64,000 bases of DNA from Climacteris rufus (lineage: Eukaryota; Chordata; Aves; Passeriformes; Climacteridae): the NCBI GenBank assembly GCA_013398175.1, contig VZRZ01004928.1, positions 912,861 through 976,860 on the forward strand. The letters are read 5' to 3'. Shown piece by piece: positions 26,284-40,054 of the stretch. Numbering within the stretch: the stretch's first letter is position 1; every line of letters starts with the position of its first letter. Both the position numbers and the translations under genes were made by a program. The notes under the pieces were generated by a model. It did not search any database, was not told the DNA's origin, and worked only from the letters and a program-made list of their open reading frames with translations.

Positions 26284-29200
26284 TTAGCTTGTCAGCTTCA
26301 CTGTGCTGTTGACAGTCAGGTGTACTACTGGGTCCAAAATACAGCTGCTCAAATTCAAACCATTCCATTTTAAGAAGACCCTCTTCGGCTCTTTTGTTTT
26401 TCTTCATTTGCAATCTACCCAAAGCTTAATCTGCACTTAATCTCTTTTCTCTGCAAAACAAGTAGCATCAGATCTAATTGTGTCTTCTGAGCTAATGCAG
26501 AAGTCCACGTACTTAAAAAGAGGAGTTGACATACAAGATCTGGTCATTGTTAAAAAGCAGAACAAAGAAATTGTAAGATCAGCACTGACAATACACAGGA
26601 GCACATGAGTGATCTCAGCTGCTGAACAATCTCTTACACTGAGAAGTCTTTCTTTAATTGGACCTGAAACCCTCTGTAAGTTTATGTGTTGTCTGCAGCT
26701 GTTACACGTAAGTCACTCTACAGTCCTTGCCCTTCATACTTGCCAGTGTCGGGTTTGGTACCTCCTCAGTTTTGTCACCTGATACAAAATTTTTGATGTC
26801 ATCTTCCTTCTTTCTTCTTATTGAACAAACACGAATTAACTACAAAATTGAGTTCAGATGTACATGTGGTTTAGCTACAGACAATGACAGAAGTGGATTA
26901 TGCTTCTCAGCAAGGCAAGAAACAACTTTTCATATGGAATCATGTCAAAGCTCAGGTTTCTCCTGTGTACAGAGAGATCAAGTTCTATAACTTTCTGTGG
27001 ATTTCCTAAGGGGCATCTTTGTGCTCTTCTCTCAATCTGCAACACTGAAGCAAAGCCCTTCATGCAATCAGAAAAAGTGATCCAGCTTCTGTAATGAGCC
27101 CCATGGCAGTCTGAGCCTCGGGGGTGAGTCCAACATGAAAATGTGTAGGGAACAGAAGAAAGTTTCAGAGATAGAGAGTCTAGAAGCGATGGAGGTGAGG
27201 AGACTTTGGGATATAAAAGATGGAAATGAAGGAGATAGTAGATGGAAATTAGGTCGAAAAAGGCTTGGGAGCATCCTTACTAGCTGACAAAGGTTTCTAG
27301 GGCCATGAGGATGATGGGTGCGCAGGAAGAGGGAGATGAAACAGGGATGCAGGAGGAGCAGGGAGAACCATATGGAATGTTGCTACTCCCAGGGTAAAAC
27401 GAGGTTATAGTCCCTCTAGCACAAGTGAAGCCTCTCAGCCAGATATGCCTGAAGGAAGGCAGAGATCCTTCCAAAGGGAAGCTTCCAAATCAGGGTGCTA
27501 CCAGAAATGTGCCTTCCCTCAGCTCCTCAGCTCGTGTACCCTGCCCTGAGGCGGGGCCAGGCTCTGAGGCAGCCACCTTGGCCAAATGCTGGGTGAGCCC
27601 AGTACAACTGCTTGGCACAGCAGGGTGAAGCTGAAGGAGCAGTGCTACAGGGACAAGAGCAGAGATGGGACACACAGCCCAGGTAGGGAGAGATGGCACT
27701 GAGTCCCACTGCACAAACGCTGGGGGTCAGAAACTCACGTCAGTTCTTCATTAGGCACTTCCTGACACTTGCCACAGCACTCACGTAATGTAGGGATTTC
27801 TCCCAGTTATCCTGCCCTAGGTACTGGACCTGAAAAATCATGCTGTTACTGTGACCTGGACACCTGAGGAATTGGCTGGTGAAAAAAAAATGGCCCACAA
27901 GTTTGCCATTTCTGCTCCAGATCTTTAACCTACATCAGTTTTGCACTGCAGCACCTCAGGGGAGTAATTTGTGTAAACATTTTAAAAGGAACATTTTTTC
28001 TTTTAATGCTGACACACTGCTAAGGTGGCTACTTGATTACAAACTGTGAAAATGACTGCGTTAGGCTGCACTCACAAATCACAGTGTACTGACCAAATTG
28101 CCCTGTGCTTATCTGTGCCAGGTCTGCAGCATGACAATATTTCCTCTCTCTTTTAAATGTCAAACTATGATTTGGGGGGTTGTTATTTAAACACACTGAC
28201 CTACACAATAACCAGAAGTACTTTATTTAAATCTGTCTTGAGCTGGGACTAGCCTTAAGCGCTTATAATCTGTCACACTTTGACACCAAATGGGTTATTA
28301 TAATGAGAGTAATTCAGGAGTGAGACCTGTGAATGCTTTCTCCCTGGAGAATTTACACATAAACATGCGCAGGCAGATACATATGCTCTTTTGTTATGGA
28401 TTTTCCTTTTTGCTACATTATGGGCTTCCTTGGAGAAGTGAAACCATTTCTGTTGTCAGCGGATATGGGAGAACTGAAGGAGGGAGAAGAGTGCAAGGGA
28501 AAATAAATCCCAACATTGCTCACTTTGTTCTGACTGGACCTTCATAGCTTTCTTAGCAAAGGCAAAGACACAGGAAACCTGAATATTGGCTTGAGCAGCT
28601 ATAAAATGGCATTGAAGGCAGTTTCCATGTGAATAAAGTAAACAAATTAATATCACTATATCTGAAAGCAAAGTACCTTCTTCTAGTCAGCTGCTACTAT
28701 AAGTATACTAACCTGGACTTACATGTCTTCTTCTGTTCAGTGGGGAAGCTCACCAATTGCAGTAATAAAATTCCAGAAAAGCAAGCACAAAAGCTGTGAT
28801 ATGACAGGTGTTAGGTCTGCCGCAAGACTTTCCCCCAATTTTTAAGGTTAAAAAGAAGAAAATTTTACACTTGTGCATGTGTACATGTGTGAAAAGGGGA
28901 GGCCAAAGCTCTGAAATGCACTGACACTGACAAAGCACTGGGAAACCAAAAAGCATCCAGCTTTGAAGTGAGGTGTGGACGTGTGTATGTGTGTCTGCTG
29001 ACATGAGGCACATAGAATTAAAACAAAACTGTTCTTCTCAACAATTAGGCCTAAAAAGGACAAATAATTTTCTAGCATCATAATTATGTGATAGTGCAAA
29101 TCACCTTGCAATCCAATGCAGTTGAACTGAGTACACTGCCTGTTTTCTTTGTCCAGCTGATCCAAAGATTACTGTGAAAGATACTTTTAAGAAGCGTAAC

Positions 29201-29564
29201 GGAAATAGCCTTTCTAAATATATTATTTTTTTGCTGATTACACAGATACTTGTGCCTTTAGCACCATCTCCATTACTTAGATTTCACTAAGAAACCACCA
29301 AGGACAGGGGAGAAACTTAAAAATTCCTACCACACTGAGTCAACGCTGAGCCATTCAGAAAAGCAGTCACAAAAACTTATTGTTTGCTTACAAGCTATTG
29401 TCCTCACATTAAGTGTTCTTCCAGTGAAAACGTCTGCCCAATGGGCTACCTACTTGGTAGTCATTTAAAGCTCAACAAAACAGGAGTGTCACACCACACT
29501 GATCTCTGAGCAACATAAGAGGCACACGTAATTCACAAGTAATGATGCTAATAACAACACAACT

Positions 29565-29670
29565 GCCCAACATTTGTACAGCTGAATGCATGCTGGGATC
29601 AGAATAAATCTGCCTACCCCATTTTACAGATGATTAAAACTGAGGAAGAGACCCAAGATTAATAATGGTC
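29565..29670 (+). repeat. MIR-type ancient SINE relic (core only)
   Basis: TGCCTACCCCATTTTACAGA followed by TGATTAAAACTGAGGAAGAG matches the central MIR/L2-linked block. Flanks are too decayed to set the ends. Confidence 0.5.
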
Positions 29671-29917
29671 TACAATATGAGCAAAAGAATAACAAAGTAG
29701 TTGAATACAGTGAGGAAAACATGGCACAGGTCCACAAAAAAAAAATCCTTAATTTTATTTGATCCTAATGACAGAGGGTGTGTGACTGAAAAACATTTAG
29801 TGATAGTGAAATGCTGTATGGTTTTGTTTCTTTGTTTGTTCTTAGGTTGCAGACATTTGATTTTCTTCTTATGAAGTTCCTGTTGTGTTAATTAAAGTGG
29901 TTGTGGTCTGAATTTCA

Positions 29918-29942
29918 TGGTGACCACAGCATTTGGTCACCA
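29918..29942. other. Perfect inverted repeat with 9 nt loop
   Basis: TGGTGACC and GGTCACCA form an 8 bp stem around ACAGCATTT. The arms contain everted TGACC/GGTCA nuclear-receptor-like half-sites. Confidence 0.5.
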
Positions 29943-32900
29943 GTCTTCAAACCCACAGGGAACCCCTGAAATGACTTTATTGCACAGCATTCTTACATGT
30001 GCAGCAACATCTCCCTATCTGAATCTATTTGTGTAAGAACAAACTAAGCTCTTGGTACTCTGTGCAACCTGTACTGCATAAATACAACATAATGCTGTGT
30101 GACAGAAAACACAGAACGACTGAAAAATGGGCCAAGTCAAATGGCTTGCAATCCCACCGAAGCTCTCTCTTAGTGACCTCTGCCTACTTCCCCACAGCGT
30201 GGATTCGTACAGCAACTCTAACAGCAACTGCTTGCACAACTGTGCCCACCAGACATGGTATTTGAGCATTGAGAAGGTACATTTCTTAGCCCAAGTGGAG
30301 TGTGTGATCCATAAAAGAGGGCTGCTTTAATATGTCCAGCAAACAGGAGCATGTGTGAACTGGGTTTATAGGGGAAAAAAAGAAATTTGCCCTGTATGGC
30401 ATGATGCTGTCAGTCTGAACCAGAATGTCAAGAAGGGTGATTTAGCCTGGTGTGACTTGATATCAAAATGGGAATGACTCATATGACTCTTACTATGCAC
30501 CTTCTATTTTTGTGCATGTTTATAAATAGCTGTACTAAAAAGCTGGAATGCCCTATGAACTCTCTCCCAGAAAGATTACTTGAAAGTGGTAAGAGTCTGT
30601 TTCCAGCACATGAACAGCCAGAAGGTCACCAAAGTGTGGTGCTACAAAGCTACAGGAAACTAAGGACACACTGTGTATTTCACTAACTCAGTTCACTCTG
30701 GTAGGACACTGTCTTGGGAGAGGCTTGACCCCTGAGCTCCCTTGTCTTCCACCTGGGGATGCTGCCTCTCAGCACCTTCTTACCATGTTCTGTCACATCC
30801 TCACACTGCTTTTGAGCACCATGGAGTGCACTGTGCTAGCAACCAACCGAAAATCTAATAAAATCCTGATTGTTTCATGCCAGCTCTTCAGTGTATTTTC
30901 TCATAGTAAAATGTCATCTGGCTGACAGCAGCACACTGAATGCAACTGTGCATGTGCAGCAGCATGGAGAGGAAGCTCTCCAAAGGGATTTCCCAGCAGA
31001 CACATTTTCACTTACCTATCTTTGCCCAATGGCCTGAAGCAGTTATATGTTTATTGATATTATTACCAGCTCTGTTACCATCAGTCTCGGCTCTTTGGCA
31101 CACTGGACAGTTTCACGAGAGCAATGTGGTGCATGTGTCAGCATGCTTTCAGCTGCCTCTTTTTTTCATCTTTGTCTCAAAAGATGCCTGAAACCTACTG
31201 TGACAACTACATCAGGTATTTAACGTGTTAGTAAGATTTCCAGCCATCATTAAAAAAAATCTCATTGCTGTTAGGTCATTATTTAATGTGATTCTTACAA
31301 GGCTACTTTTATGTCCAGCCAGAACCAGTGCTCCCATCTAAACTTATCAATGAAGTGATTCCCACTCATAATTCCCAGGTAGCATTGCTAAAAAAAAATT
31401 ACTTGTTTCTTTTTCTCTCAAATACCACCCCCATAAAAGAACCTAATTCCTTAAACCCCCTTTAAAACCTGAAACCCTCCTACCATTTTTTATGTCTCTC
31501 CCTTGCTGTCACAAAAATCTTAGGCCGTTCAATCACAGTCTTGTACTTGCACAGTGTATGTGCCAAATCACACACAGCAGTCACAGAATTAGCTTTCTTC
31601 ATGAGTCCCATTAAACAGATGGCTATTCTCCTGTTTTGTTTTGGCTTTTATTTTTCTAACCACTTCTGTGATTTAAACTAGTAGATCTTCTGACAGACTG
31701 TGAAAACTGTTTCCTCCGCTGAAATATTTTTGTCACCCAAGAAAGAGTACTCAATTTCAGGTCCTCTCTTATTTCTTAACTTTATACAATATCAATTAAC
31801 CAAGTACTGCATTCTTAATGTCCTAAAGATCACATTTTAAGGTACAAAATTTCTAAGTAATGTCTGACTCTGAGGCAGAATGTTAATAAACTACACAAAG
31901 TCCTACACTGCAATTTTGTTTCAAAATAATAAAATATTCAAAAATAATTAGTATTTCTACCGAGGGCAATGAATCTCCTGAACAACCAAATCAAGCCAAA
32001 AACAATCTTGACACAAAAATAATCAAATTAGGAGTGTCTCTGAGGTGAGTGAAAATTCTCATTCATGACTAAAAATCATCCTTCTTTCTCAACACACTCC
32101 TGCTTTCACAATTTAAGAATGGTTACTCTCTGCAAGAGGAAAAGAGTAGGACTCTTGAGGTCTGTGGTTAATCTCTAATGGCATGAACAGCATACAGCAG
32201 TCTACTTGATTGATGAGTCCAAAAAAGAAAAAAATGTCTCCCCAAATAATGGGTTGCCTGCAAGAGCTCTGCAGCATGGTGACAACCAGGGCTCCAAAAT
32301 GATGGATTTACCTTTTAGTAAAACAAAATTCCAGATAAAAATATATTTCTCTTAGTCTCCCACAAGAAATGGCTTTGGTTAGCTCAGCATGTAAAGTTTG
32401 TTCCAATCCTTACATGATTCTATCAGCAATTTTGAGCTGATCCATAAAATGCATCTCCATTTAAATAAAATAATCACAGAAGATTTCTGGCTTTCCCCTT
32501 ACAATAATAAATACATATATGCTGAGCTGTACTTCCTCCCTCCTAATACATTATAGAAAAAAGCTATACATTATTGCGCTTTGAAAAGAAAAACACAAGG
32601 AAAATAAAAACATCAAAACATCAAAAAATCAGCTTGATACAAATGACTATTTCTCATGAAGAGGGAAGAAGCATGAGTCCTTTACAAGAGAAATATGTCA
32701 ATACTGGTTAGTAGCTTTCTTAGAAATTACAGTTACAGTAAGCATTAGTACTTGGACTTTTAACCCCACCAATTACACAGAAACCTGGTGTGGGGAGAAC
32801 ATAATCCAGCTGTTATTGAATCCCAACCAGCCTCGGGTGGAGCCAGCACGGGAGCTATTTGGGGTGCACAGAGACACTGCAGCCATTTAGGCCAAGAAGC

Positions 32901-35900
32901 AAAACCACTCCACCCTGCTGAAACTACAAGTGGACTTTATTTTGGAAGCCAAATGTAGTTTCATGGACTGAAAGCACCGCCTGGATATTTAAACAGCACT
33001 GATCCAAAGCAAAGTGGGGCTCGTTTCAGGGTGATGCGTCAGGATCTCTACAGGAAATCTGTGAATGTTTGCAGGAGCAGAGAAGAGGGGAAATGACCAG
33101 ACAGGCTGAGCGTGGAGAACTGTGAATGGTCTGAATTGGAACACGAGTAACTCCTTCCGTGTGACTGAATGTTAAATAAAAGACCCGGCAGAAAGAGCCG
33201 TTCTTGCCAGGGGCTTATTTCAAAGGCAACAGATAACGCACGGCACTGGCTCCAATTATGGCTACCAGTCCTATCTCAGCCTAGTTTACTTTGGGGATTT
33301 CACAGCTGGCAGCCTTTCATCTAGAAGTAGCCTGGTTTGAATAAGCAAAGAAACGTGAATGAGTACTTAACCTTCCTGCACTCCACCGAACTTCCCAGCA
33401 GAGAAGAACAGCACCTCCAAGCTTAAGGGGAAAAGGGAAAACAATGGAAAATATATACTCTCTCCAGGGATTAAAGACGGTAAGTTTTACTGGAGCACTT
33501 CAAGACTTCTGCTACGAAACTGCAGCTTTCAAAATCACAATTAGAATTTGAAACCCAAGTTTCAAGATCAAAAGGGCCAGACTGAAAAATATTGCACAAA
33601 ACCGACAGGCTCTGCAATGTAAAACACCTAAAAGAATTCCGGGTTTTATTTATATTATTATTCTTTTTAAAAAATTTATTCCCCATTTCCACCTCCTTCT
33701 TTTTCCTTTTGACATTTTAATGCACAATGTCCATTACTGTATTTCCTCACCAGTACCTTCTAGTCCATCAGCAGTGCTGCATTACCCTGCTGTTGGAGAA
33801 AATAATATAGAAAAAGTGCTTTGCTGGCACCAGCAACATGGATTATGAATTATACATACATAGCAGGAGAGAAATGCTGATGGAAGGTTAGTCTGTCTGT
33901 ATGTGTGCAATTGTGCATGTGCGTGCATATACCTAAAGACTAACAAGAAGACATCTAGAATGCACTTTTTGAAGTAAATTACACTAATCGTGTTTCTCTG
34001 TACAACAGAAATTCCCTAATATCAGTACAACTTCTCTAGATCAATTTTATGACTGATTTAAAACTTACCTAAATTCTTCTGATCAGACTACAACAAGGCT
34101 GTGATATCTAACCAGTTGCTAAGCAATTTAGAACCAGAATCACATTCTAGAATGCCTAGAAGTATGTCAAAGGCGTGCAACATCACACATTACTGTAGAG
34201 ACTGAATACCATTTCTCAGGTGGCATGAGGATCAACAGATAATAATGTAAATATCCACCTCAATTTAGCAACCCAATGGCCAGGATTTAAAATGGCCAGA
34301 GGTTGCAAATAGCAAAGCTGGTTCCCAATTCCTCAGTTTAATAAACCACTATGTCTAAATCGTCTCCTCTAAAATCAATGTCACAGAATTCTAAATTCAT
34401 TCAATCTATAAAAGAAAAATTGCTTTAATTTACGAAATTGCAACGTGCAATCCTGAGAATCATACTAAGGCACATTGAGGTCAAAGGGGCTGCCTTCAAA
34501 GATAGGATTGCTCCTCATGTACGCACATCGAAACTCATTTTATTGTAATTAGTACAGGTATTGATAACTGTAGTTGCACCAGCAAAAGGCTCATTTTAGC
34601 ATCCAGTTGGATGCCCATTTTACAGCCAGCTAGCACTGAATTGCATCTTGTAAGGCCACGCTACTAACAGCACGCAAGCCAGATATTTTGCAACTATGTT
34701 TTTATCTTTCCATATACTACAGTCACACTTTCAACTGCTAAGAAGACATGCTCAGAATGGCACTCACTGTTAGCACAAGAGATGCTGAAAGTGATAATGA
34801 CAAGCATCAGCTTTAAAGACGTCTGTTGGCTTCAGGTGTCAACATTATAATCAATTTTTAAAAATTGTTCACTGGGAACTTGCTGTAGGAAGCAAAAGCT
34901 CACAGAAAGTGCACACATAGTCCTGCAAAAGTTCAAGCTGTGTATCTATAAACTGAGGAACTCAAAACTGGCTGGTACTAGAAGGTATTGGCTAAATTTG
35001 CTGACTTTCACATCAACAGGAAAACACTATTTAACTTGCTTAAAATTGTTTTTACTGAAGGCTTACTGTGTTGCAGGTTTGTACACACAGGAATATTTAT
35101 CTATCACTGTAATACATGTACTGTTCTAAGAACCACAGAGTGATAAAAGCCTTCATCTTTTGAAGCCACCTGGTCCTTGAAGGCCTCCTCCAGGTTCTAG
35201 TCTCCAGCAGCAGAACCAGCCCTTGGGGTCTCAGTCAATGTCAACCTAAGTTATGAAGAGTCTTTTCTGCCATGGATATAGAAGGTCTTCAACATACAGT
35301 CCTCACCAGTCAATGGTTATGCTGAGACCAAGAGAAAAGATATATAAAAACGAAAACACTGTTTTGTAGTTCCTTCACACTCTCTTCCTGAAAATAAAGT
35401 GAAAATAAATACAGGGTACTAGAGAGTTATTTAACATTGCCTGCTGTGAACTTTTACTCAGAGCAAGCTTGAACACCCTGGGTAGTGTGAAACAATGAAG
35501 AGGTCTTAAAAACACCTTTCTTTTCTTTAGCCTGACATGCTAGTTATCATTTGGGAAACACTGGCCTGCATGCACAAGACAGGCTAGCACATAGTCAGAT
35601 TTTAGGTTACAGGGATGGTATTATGTAGCTGTAGAAATGAATTTAAGCTTAATATAAAGCAGGCCTCAAGATGAGGTCAAAGGCTAAATCAAATGGTGTA
35701 GACCTAGTATCTTCCACAGCCACCACTTTCATTTATATGATTTTTATCTTCTCTAATGAAAAGGGTGGTGGTCTGCATTAAGGATGATACCTAGGTATAA
35801 CACGCTCACACTCAGATCTTGATCATCCTGCCCTGGTTAATGAACATTGATTTTGTGCCCCAGTGGAAGTGATTTTATTCTGATGCATGCCATTTAAATT

Positions 35901-38900
35901 CCTTTTACACAGCTGCTTAGTGTGGCTTGGCAAGGCAGAGGCAAACCAGCATTCTATGTCTAAATGAGACTCCTGAGCTGGTAAAGGACAGATCCTGTGG
36001 ATTAACAGCTGAAGATAAATTTCTCTCCCCTACTGATACTTGGCTACTGAGTCAACAAGTTGACCTTGAAGGGGATCACAACCAACTTGTACAAAAATAC
36101 TGCTGTGTAACCATGACTCTAACACAACCATTTAATTTTCTTCTTAATTCTACACACAGGAGTGTGTTTCATAGTAATAAAAATCCAACAGTTTTTGAAC
36201 CACACAGCTGAATCTTATAAACTCAACACATTAAAAGAAAAAGGCTGGACACTGCTCATGCATGTATGAGGGGATGTCTTTCCAGTTAGGCAAAGTAGTA
36301 TGGTGGGAGTGCTCTCCCATTTCACTAAGTTTTGTTTTTTGACCAGGATAACCAGTAGACTTGTCTACTAATTTTTTGTTTTGCTTTTTACTTTTTCTAT
36401 GTATGTATATGAATGTTATTAAGGAAAAAAACAAACAAGAGCAGCTACAGAAAACTGGTAATTAAAACTTTTTAATTGCCATGAAGGCAGCAACAATTTG
36501 GGTATCACAGATATCCTACAGAGGCAACAACTGAAATAACATGATGGCAGGGAAGTCCATAAAGCTTAACTCTGGTGAAGATGGACTTGGTTGTGAGGGA
36601 GCAACGGGCTGGGAGCAAGCACAGATACCTTCTCCCAGTTCTATAATTTATGATATGGTTACAGAAGGACACTGGTGAGAAAACAGCAGCTGCATTTCAG
36701 GCAAATGTTTTGCAATGGATGCTTAGTGCTCCTAAAAATTGTTCTAGTGACTAATTTTTCAAGTACATGCACATTCAACTACAGTATACTAGAACTTCCT
36801 TGAAAACCCCGCTATGAAACCCTGTAATCACTCCTGCAGGACACCATCTCTCAGAAAGGGATCATATTTTGGGAGTTGCAATTCACTGTCTAGGCAGCAG
36901 TGACAATACCACCAAGTCCAGAAAATGCGGCCGCACAGCACCGCTGCAGGCAAGAACACCAACAATGAGGAGAGAAAGGTAACACCTGGATCAGGGGAAG
37001 GAGACATCTCATTCCTTCTCAGTGATGAGGTTCCCTTTTAGGCACAATGAAATGGAGCTGTGCCAAAAGCCATGCAGGCATGTGAGTGAGTGACATGCAG
37101 ATTTTCACTGTCACAGTGGAGTTAGTAAAAACCCAAAAAACTAAAATCCCCTCTACAATGCAAGTGTTTCTGTATCTTTCAAGTGACTTTTATATTCCTT
37201 AAGCAGACAGATGGCATGTTCATAAACAAAAAATGCCAAGGTCCCACTGCAAGTCCAGTTTACACTGCTACCGCCCATACTGGTCAGGCTGGTGCACCAA
37301 GGGAGCCTGAGTGTTGCCACAGTTGGGCGCCATGAAGAAAACATGGGGTGTCTACCAGCCCCAGACTGATGGGATAAGCAGGTGACCCAGTGTGTGGTGG
37401 CCTAAAGCAGAATGAAAGAACAGCCCCTCCGGATTTGACCTATATCACAAATCTGAATCATTGTCAAGTACATTCCTTCCATATGCAAGTCTGGAGGACT
37501 TGCAGGAATAGCCAAAAGCCATTATGCTTTCTCCCCCACAGCTGACTTGAGATCAAAGCAAAAAACAGTGTGCTTGCGACCCCTTGGCATGAGAGCAGTG
37601 TGACAAGTTCCTCCCAATTTGCAGTTTATAAATAGCTCTTTCGCCAGTATTTGCAACAGAGATTCAATAACTGCTCAGCTTTTCCATAGGTGCCTGATCA
37701 CTGGAATGGACAGTATGTGATGGGAAGGCTCTGAAATGGTGCAGTTTTGTCCAGTCAAAGCTAGAAACAAAAAGCAGTTCTATAAAACTGATTTGGGAGG
37801 AAGGTGTGAGATAGAAGTGGTACTCATTTAACCTAGTTTTTGATCAAACATCACACACTGTGCCCAACATGTAAGTTGAACCACAACCAAATGCTTTCCA
37901 CTTAAGACAAAGCTTTTTCTTGCTGTCAAGACCAACAAACATGAGCTTTTCCTTTCATTCTATGATTATAAAGAAATCCTGTTCCTGCAGCTGCAGTGAT
38001 GGCCTATTTATTCCTTTGTGCCTGACCTATCAGCTTATAGCCTAAACCAGACAGACAGAAGCAGACTTCCATAAATCCTACTAGACAGGTCTGTTAAAAC
38101 AACCAACAGAAGAAAGGCACTGCTGGTTCACAGATATCTGCTGGAGTATGGCCTAATTTAAGGGAGTCTGTTTCTATTTTACTGAACAAGAAGTACACTA
38201 AATTTACTGTTACTGTTCTAAAAGTTTGCTGCTGCTTATCACTAGTAGCCACCTGCCTTCCAAGCTCGCAAAACAAAGCAACAAATACAGGGACACACGA
38301 GCTCCCTATTTCTCGTTGAACATTGCATCTTGGAATTAGAGTAACTCTGGTGTCCACGAACACCGGTCTTAAATGATAAATACTTGTATGAATGTATGTG
38401 CATCTGTGGACACACATGCATAAATGCATTGTGTAATACACACACATATAAACATGTTCACCAGAAGAGTGCAACTAACTTTGTGTAATTCTCAAATGTT
38501 ATGGAACTTCTTGCAACAGAAAAAGGTAATAAATATGCCAGGAGTTATTTGAGCGCAGGGAAATGCAGAAATCACTTAATCTGAAAAGTTTCACCAAAAA
38601 CCCCATTTAATTTTAAGTATTCAGGTATCTTAAGAACAACATGAACAGAAAAGTCCCTTTCCCAAAACCCACGTACAGATGGTTATGCTGCCCAAAGGGG
38701 AGACAAGAAGACAGATGATGTCTTCAACCTCTATAGTCCTGTTTGCAGGTCCTCTCTTATGGATGCACAAGTGGCAGGTATCAACTCCAGATAACTACAG
38801 ATTGTTTTTATGTCTCCTTCTGACTTTCCCCTCCAGCTGCTCCCCTTAGCCTGTCCTCTTCTCCTGCTCTGCAGGCCTGCTTAGGAGCAAGAATACCCCA

Positions 38901-39389
38901 TAAGAGATAACTGCCATCAGCACTGCTGCTCAAAACATAGGCAGTAAATGCAAGAGTTGATGGGCAGCTTCATAAGCTCCCTTACTCTCTGGCAAGGACA
39001 AGCTGCTGAGGACATGCTGGCCCCTCTTTTCACTGGAGATAAAAAAAGTATAATCAGATGATCAGTTTAAAGTTGCAGAGGGCTTGTCTAATGTCACTGC
39101 AATCCTGTGGGTTTTCCTAAAGCCTATAGTGCCAAGAACCAAACTAGAAGTGGCTATCATCTCCATTGTCACAATTGCTTTTCAAGAGGATAATTCAAAC
39201 AGGGAACAGCATGCTTTCTCCTTATGTTTAAGAAAAAGTATTCGTCCCACACACCATCTCCTCCTAGAGATAAGGGTACAGCTAGAACACATATAAATGC
39301 ACATTCCCACACCTCTACAGTGCTGTTACTTCAGAAATGACAAGGAAAACATTCCTACTTATTCAATCTCCTTTCATCTGAACGCATAC

Positions 39390-39717
39390 CTGCTCTGAGC
39401 AGAGTTTGCAGCAGCCTGCATCACTGCAGCAGCCGCCTCCTGTGCCTTACGGTTCACAGTTGGCATGGGTGGGCCCATCCCGGGGCCTCCCTGCTGAGCC
39501 ATGCCAGGAGAATTGGGGGTCATACTGCTCATGTTTCCAGGAAATGGTCTGCTCTGCATCCCAGCTGATGGCATCCGTCCCAGGGGCATGGTCCCACAAG
39601 GCTGGCTTGGCCCCTGTCCATGCATCTGACTGTTGGCATTTATACCCATGCCGGGTCCTGGGCCACTGTAACTTGTGTTGGGCACACCGCTGTACGTCGG
39701 TGGTCTGGAGTAGTTTC
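39390..39717 (-). CDS. ARID1B: ARID1B exon C (328 nt, largest exon in the window)
   Basis: The acceptor is TGTCCAG and the donor AG|GTATGC; the exon holds 2 bases, 108 codons and 2 bases. The encoded peptide starts NYSRPPTYSGVPNTSY and contains GMGINANSQMHGQGPSQPC, PLGRMPSAGMQSRPFPGNM and GMGPPMPTVNRKAQEAAAAV. The last third, from RKAQEAAAAV to NSAQSR, has a helix-forming alanine-rich sequence, the only part likely to be ordered. The rest is Gly/Met/Pro/Ser-rich disorder. The final AG is completed by a G from exon D to give Arg, as in NSAQSRQG of ARID1B. Open frames on the opposite strand here are shadows of this exon. Immediately upstream (39838-40054) lies a CR1 relic. Confidence 0.96.
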
Positions 39718-39837
39718 CTGGACAGAAGGATAAAAAGCACAGAGAAAAACATTAAAACTTTTGAGCAAATATTTGTATTTAGGAAGTTAGCAGCTGCAGA
39801 ACTTACACACGTGAACTAAAGTGAACCACGCTGGCCT

Positions 39838-40054
39838 CAAAGTTGGGACAACGTTTTTATCATGAGGACAGAGAAGCAATGGAATAAAGCTGCCCAAGAA
39901 GGTTATGCAGACTCCCTGCATGGGGCTTTACAAAACCCAGTTGGATAAAGCCAAGAGTAACCTGCTCTGATCCTTTATCTGACTGTGATTTGAATACAAG
40001 GTCAGCCAAGAACAATTCTTGAGCACTCTTCCAACCTGAATGATCCTATGAACC
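39838..40054 (+). mobile_element. CR1 LINE, short 3' UTR fragment
   Basis: About 215 bp match the CR1 3' end: a block with GGCTGCCCAAGAAGG-like wording, AACCCAGTTGGATAAAG, and the terminal CCAACCTGAATGATCCTATG. No coding part remains. It has the same orientation as the other CR1 copy, antisense to ARID1B, and sits about 120 bp upstream (in transcript sense) of exon C. Confidence 0.8.

Larger units (their letters stand above)
21703..39389 (-). other. ARID1B: ARID1B intron between exons C and D (17,687 bp)
   Basis: This is the longest intron in the window. It contains a CR1 fragment (25478-26283), a MIR-type relic (about 29565-29670), a 25-base palindrome (29918-29942) and a somewhat GC-richer block at 32800-33360 that may be a conserved element. 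Everything else looks like ordinary AT-rich intron without supported genes. Confidence 0.8.

Noticed and set aside
39406..39819. Plus-strand 137-codon open frame
   Set aside because: It is the antisense shadow of exon C, whose GC-rich codons suppress stops on the other strand.
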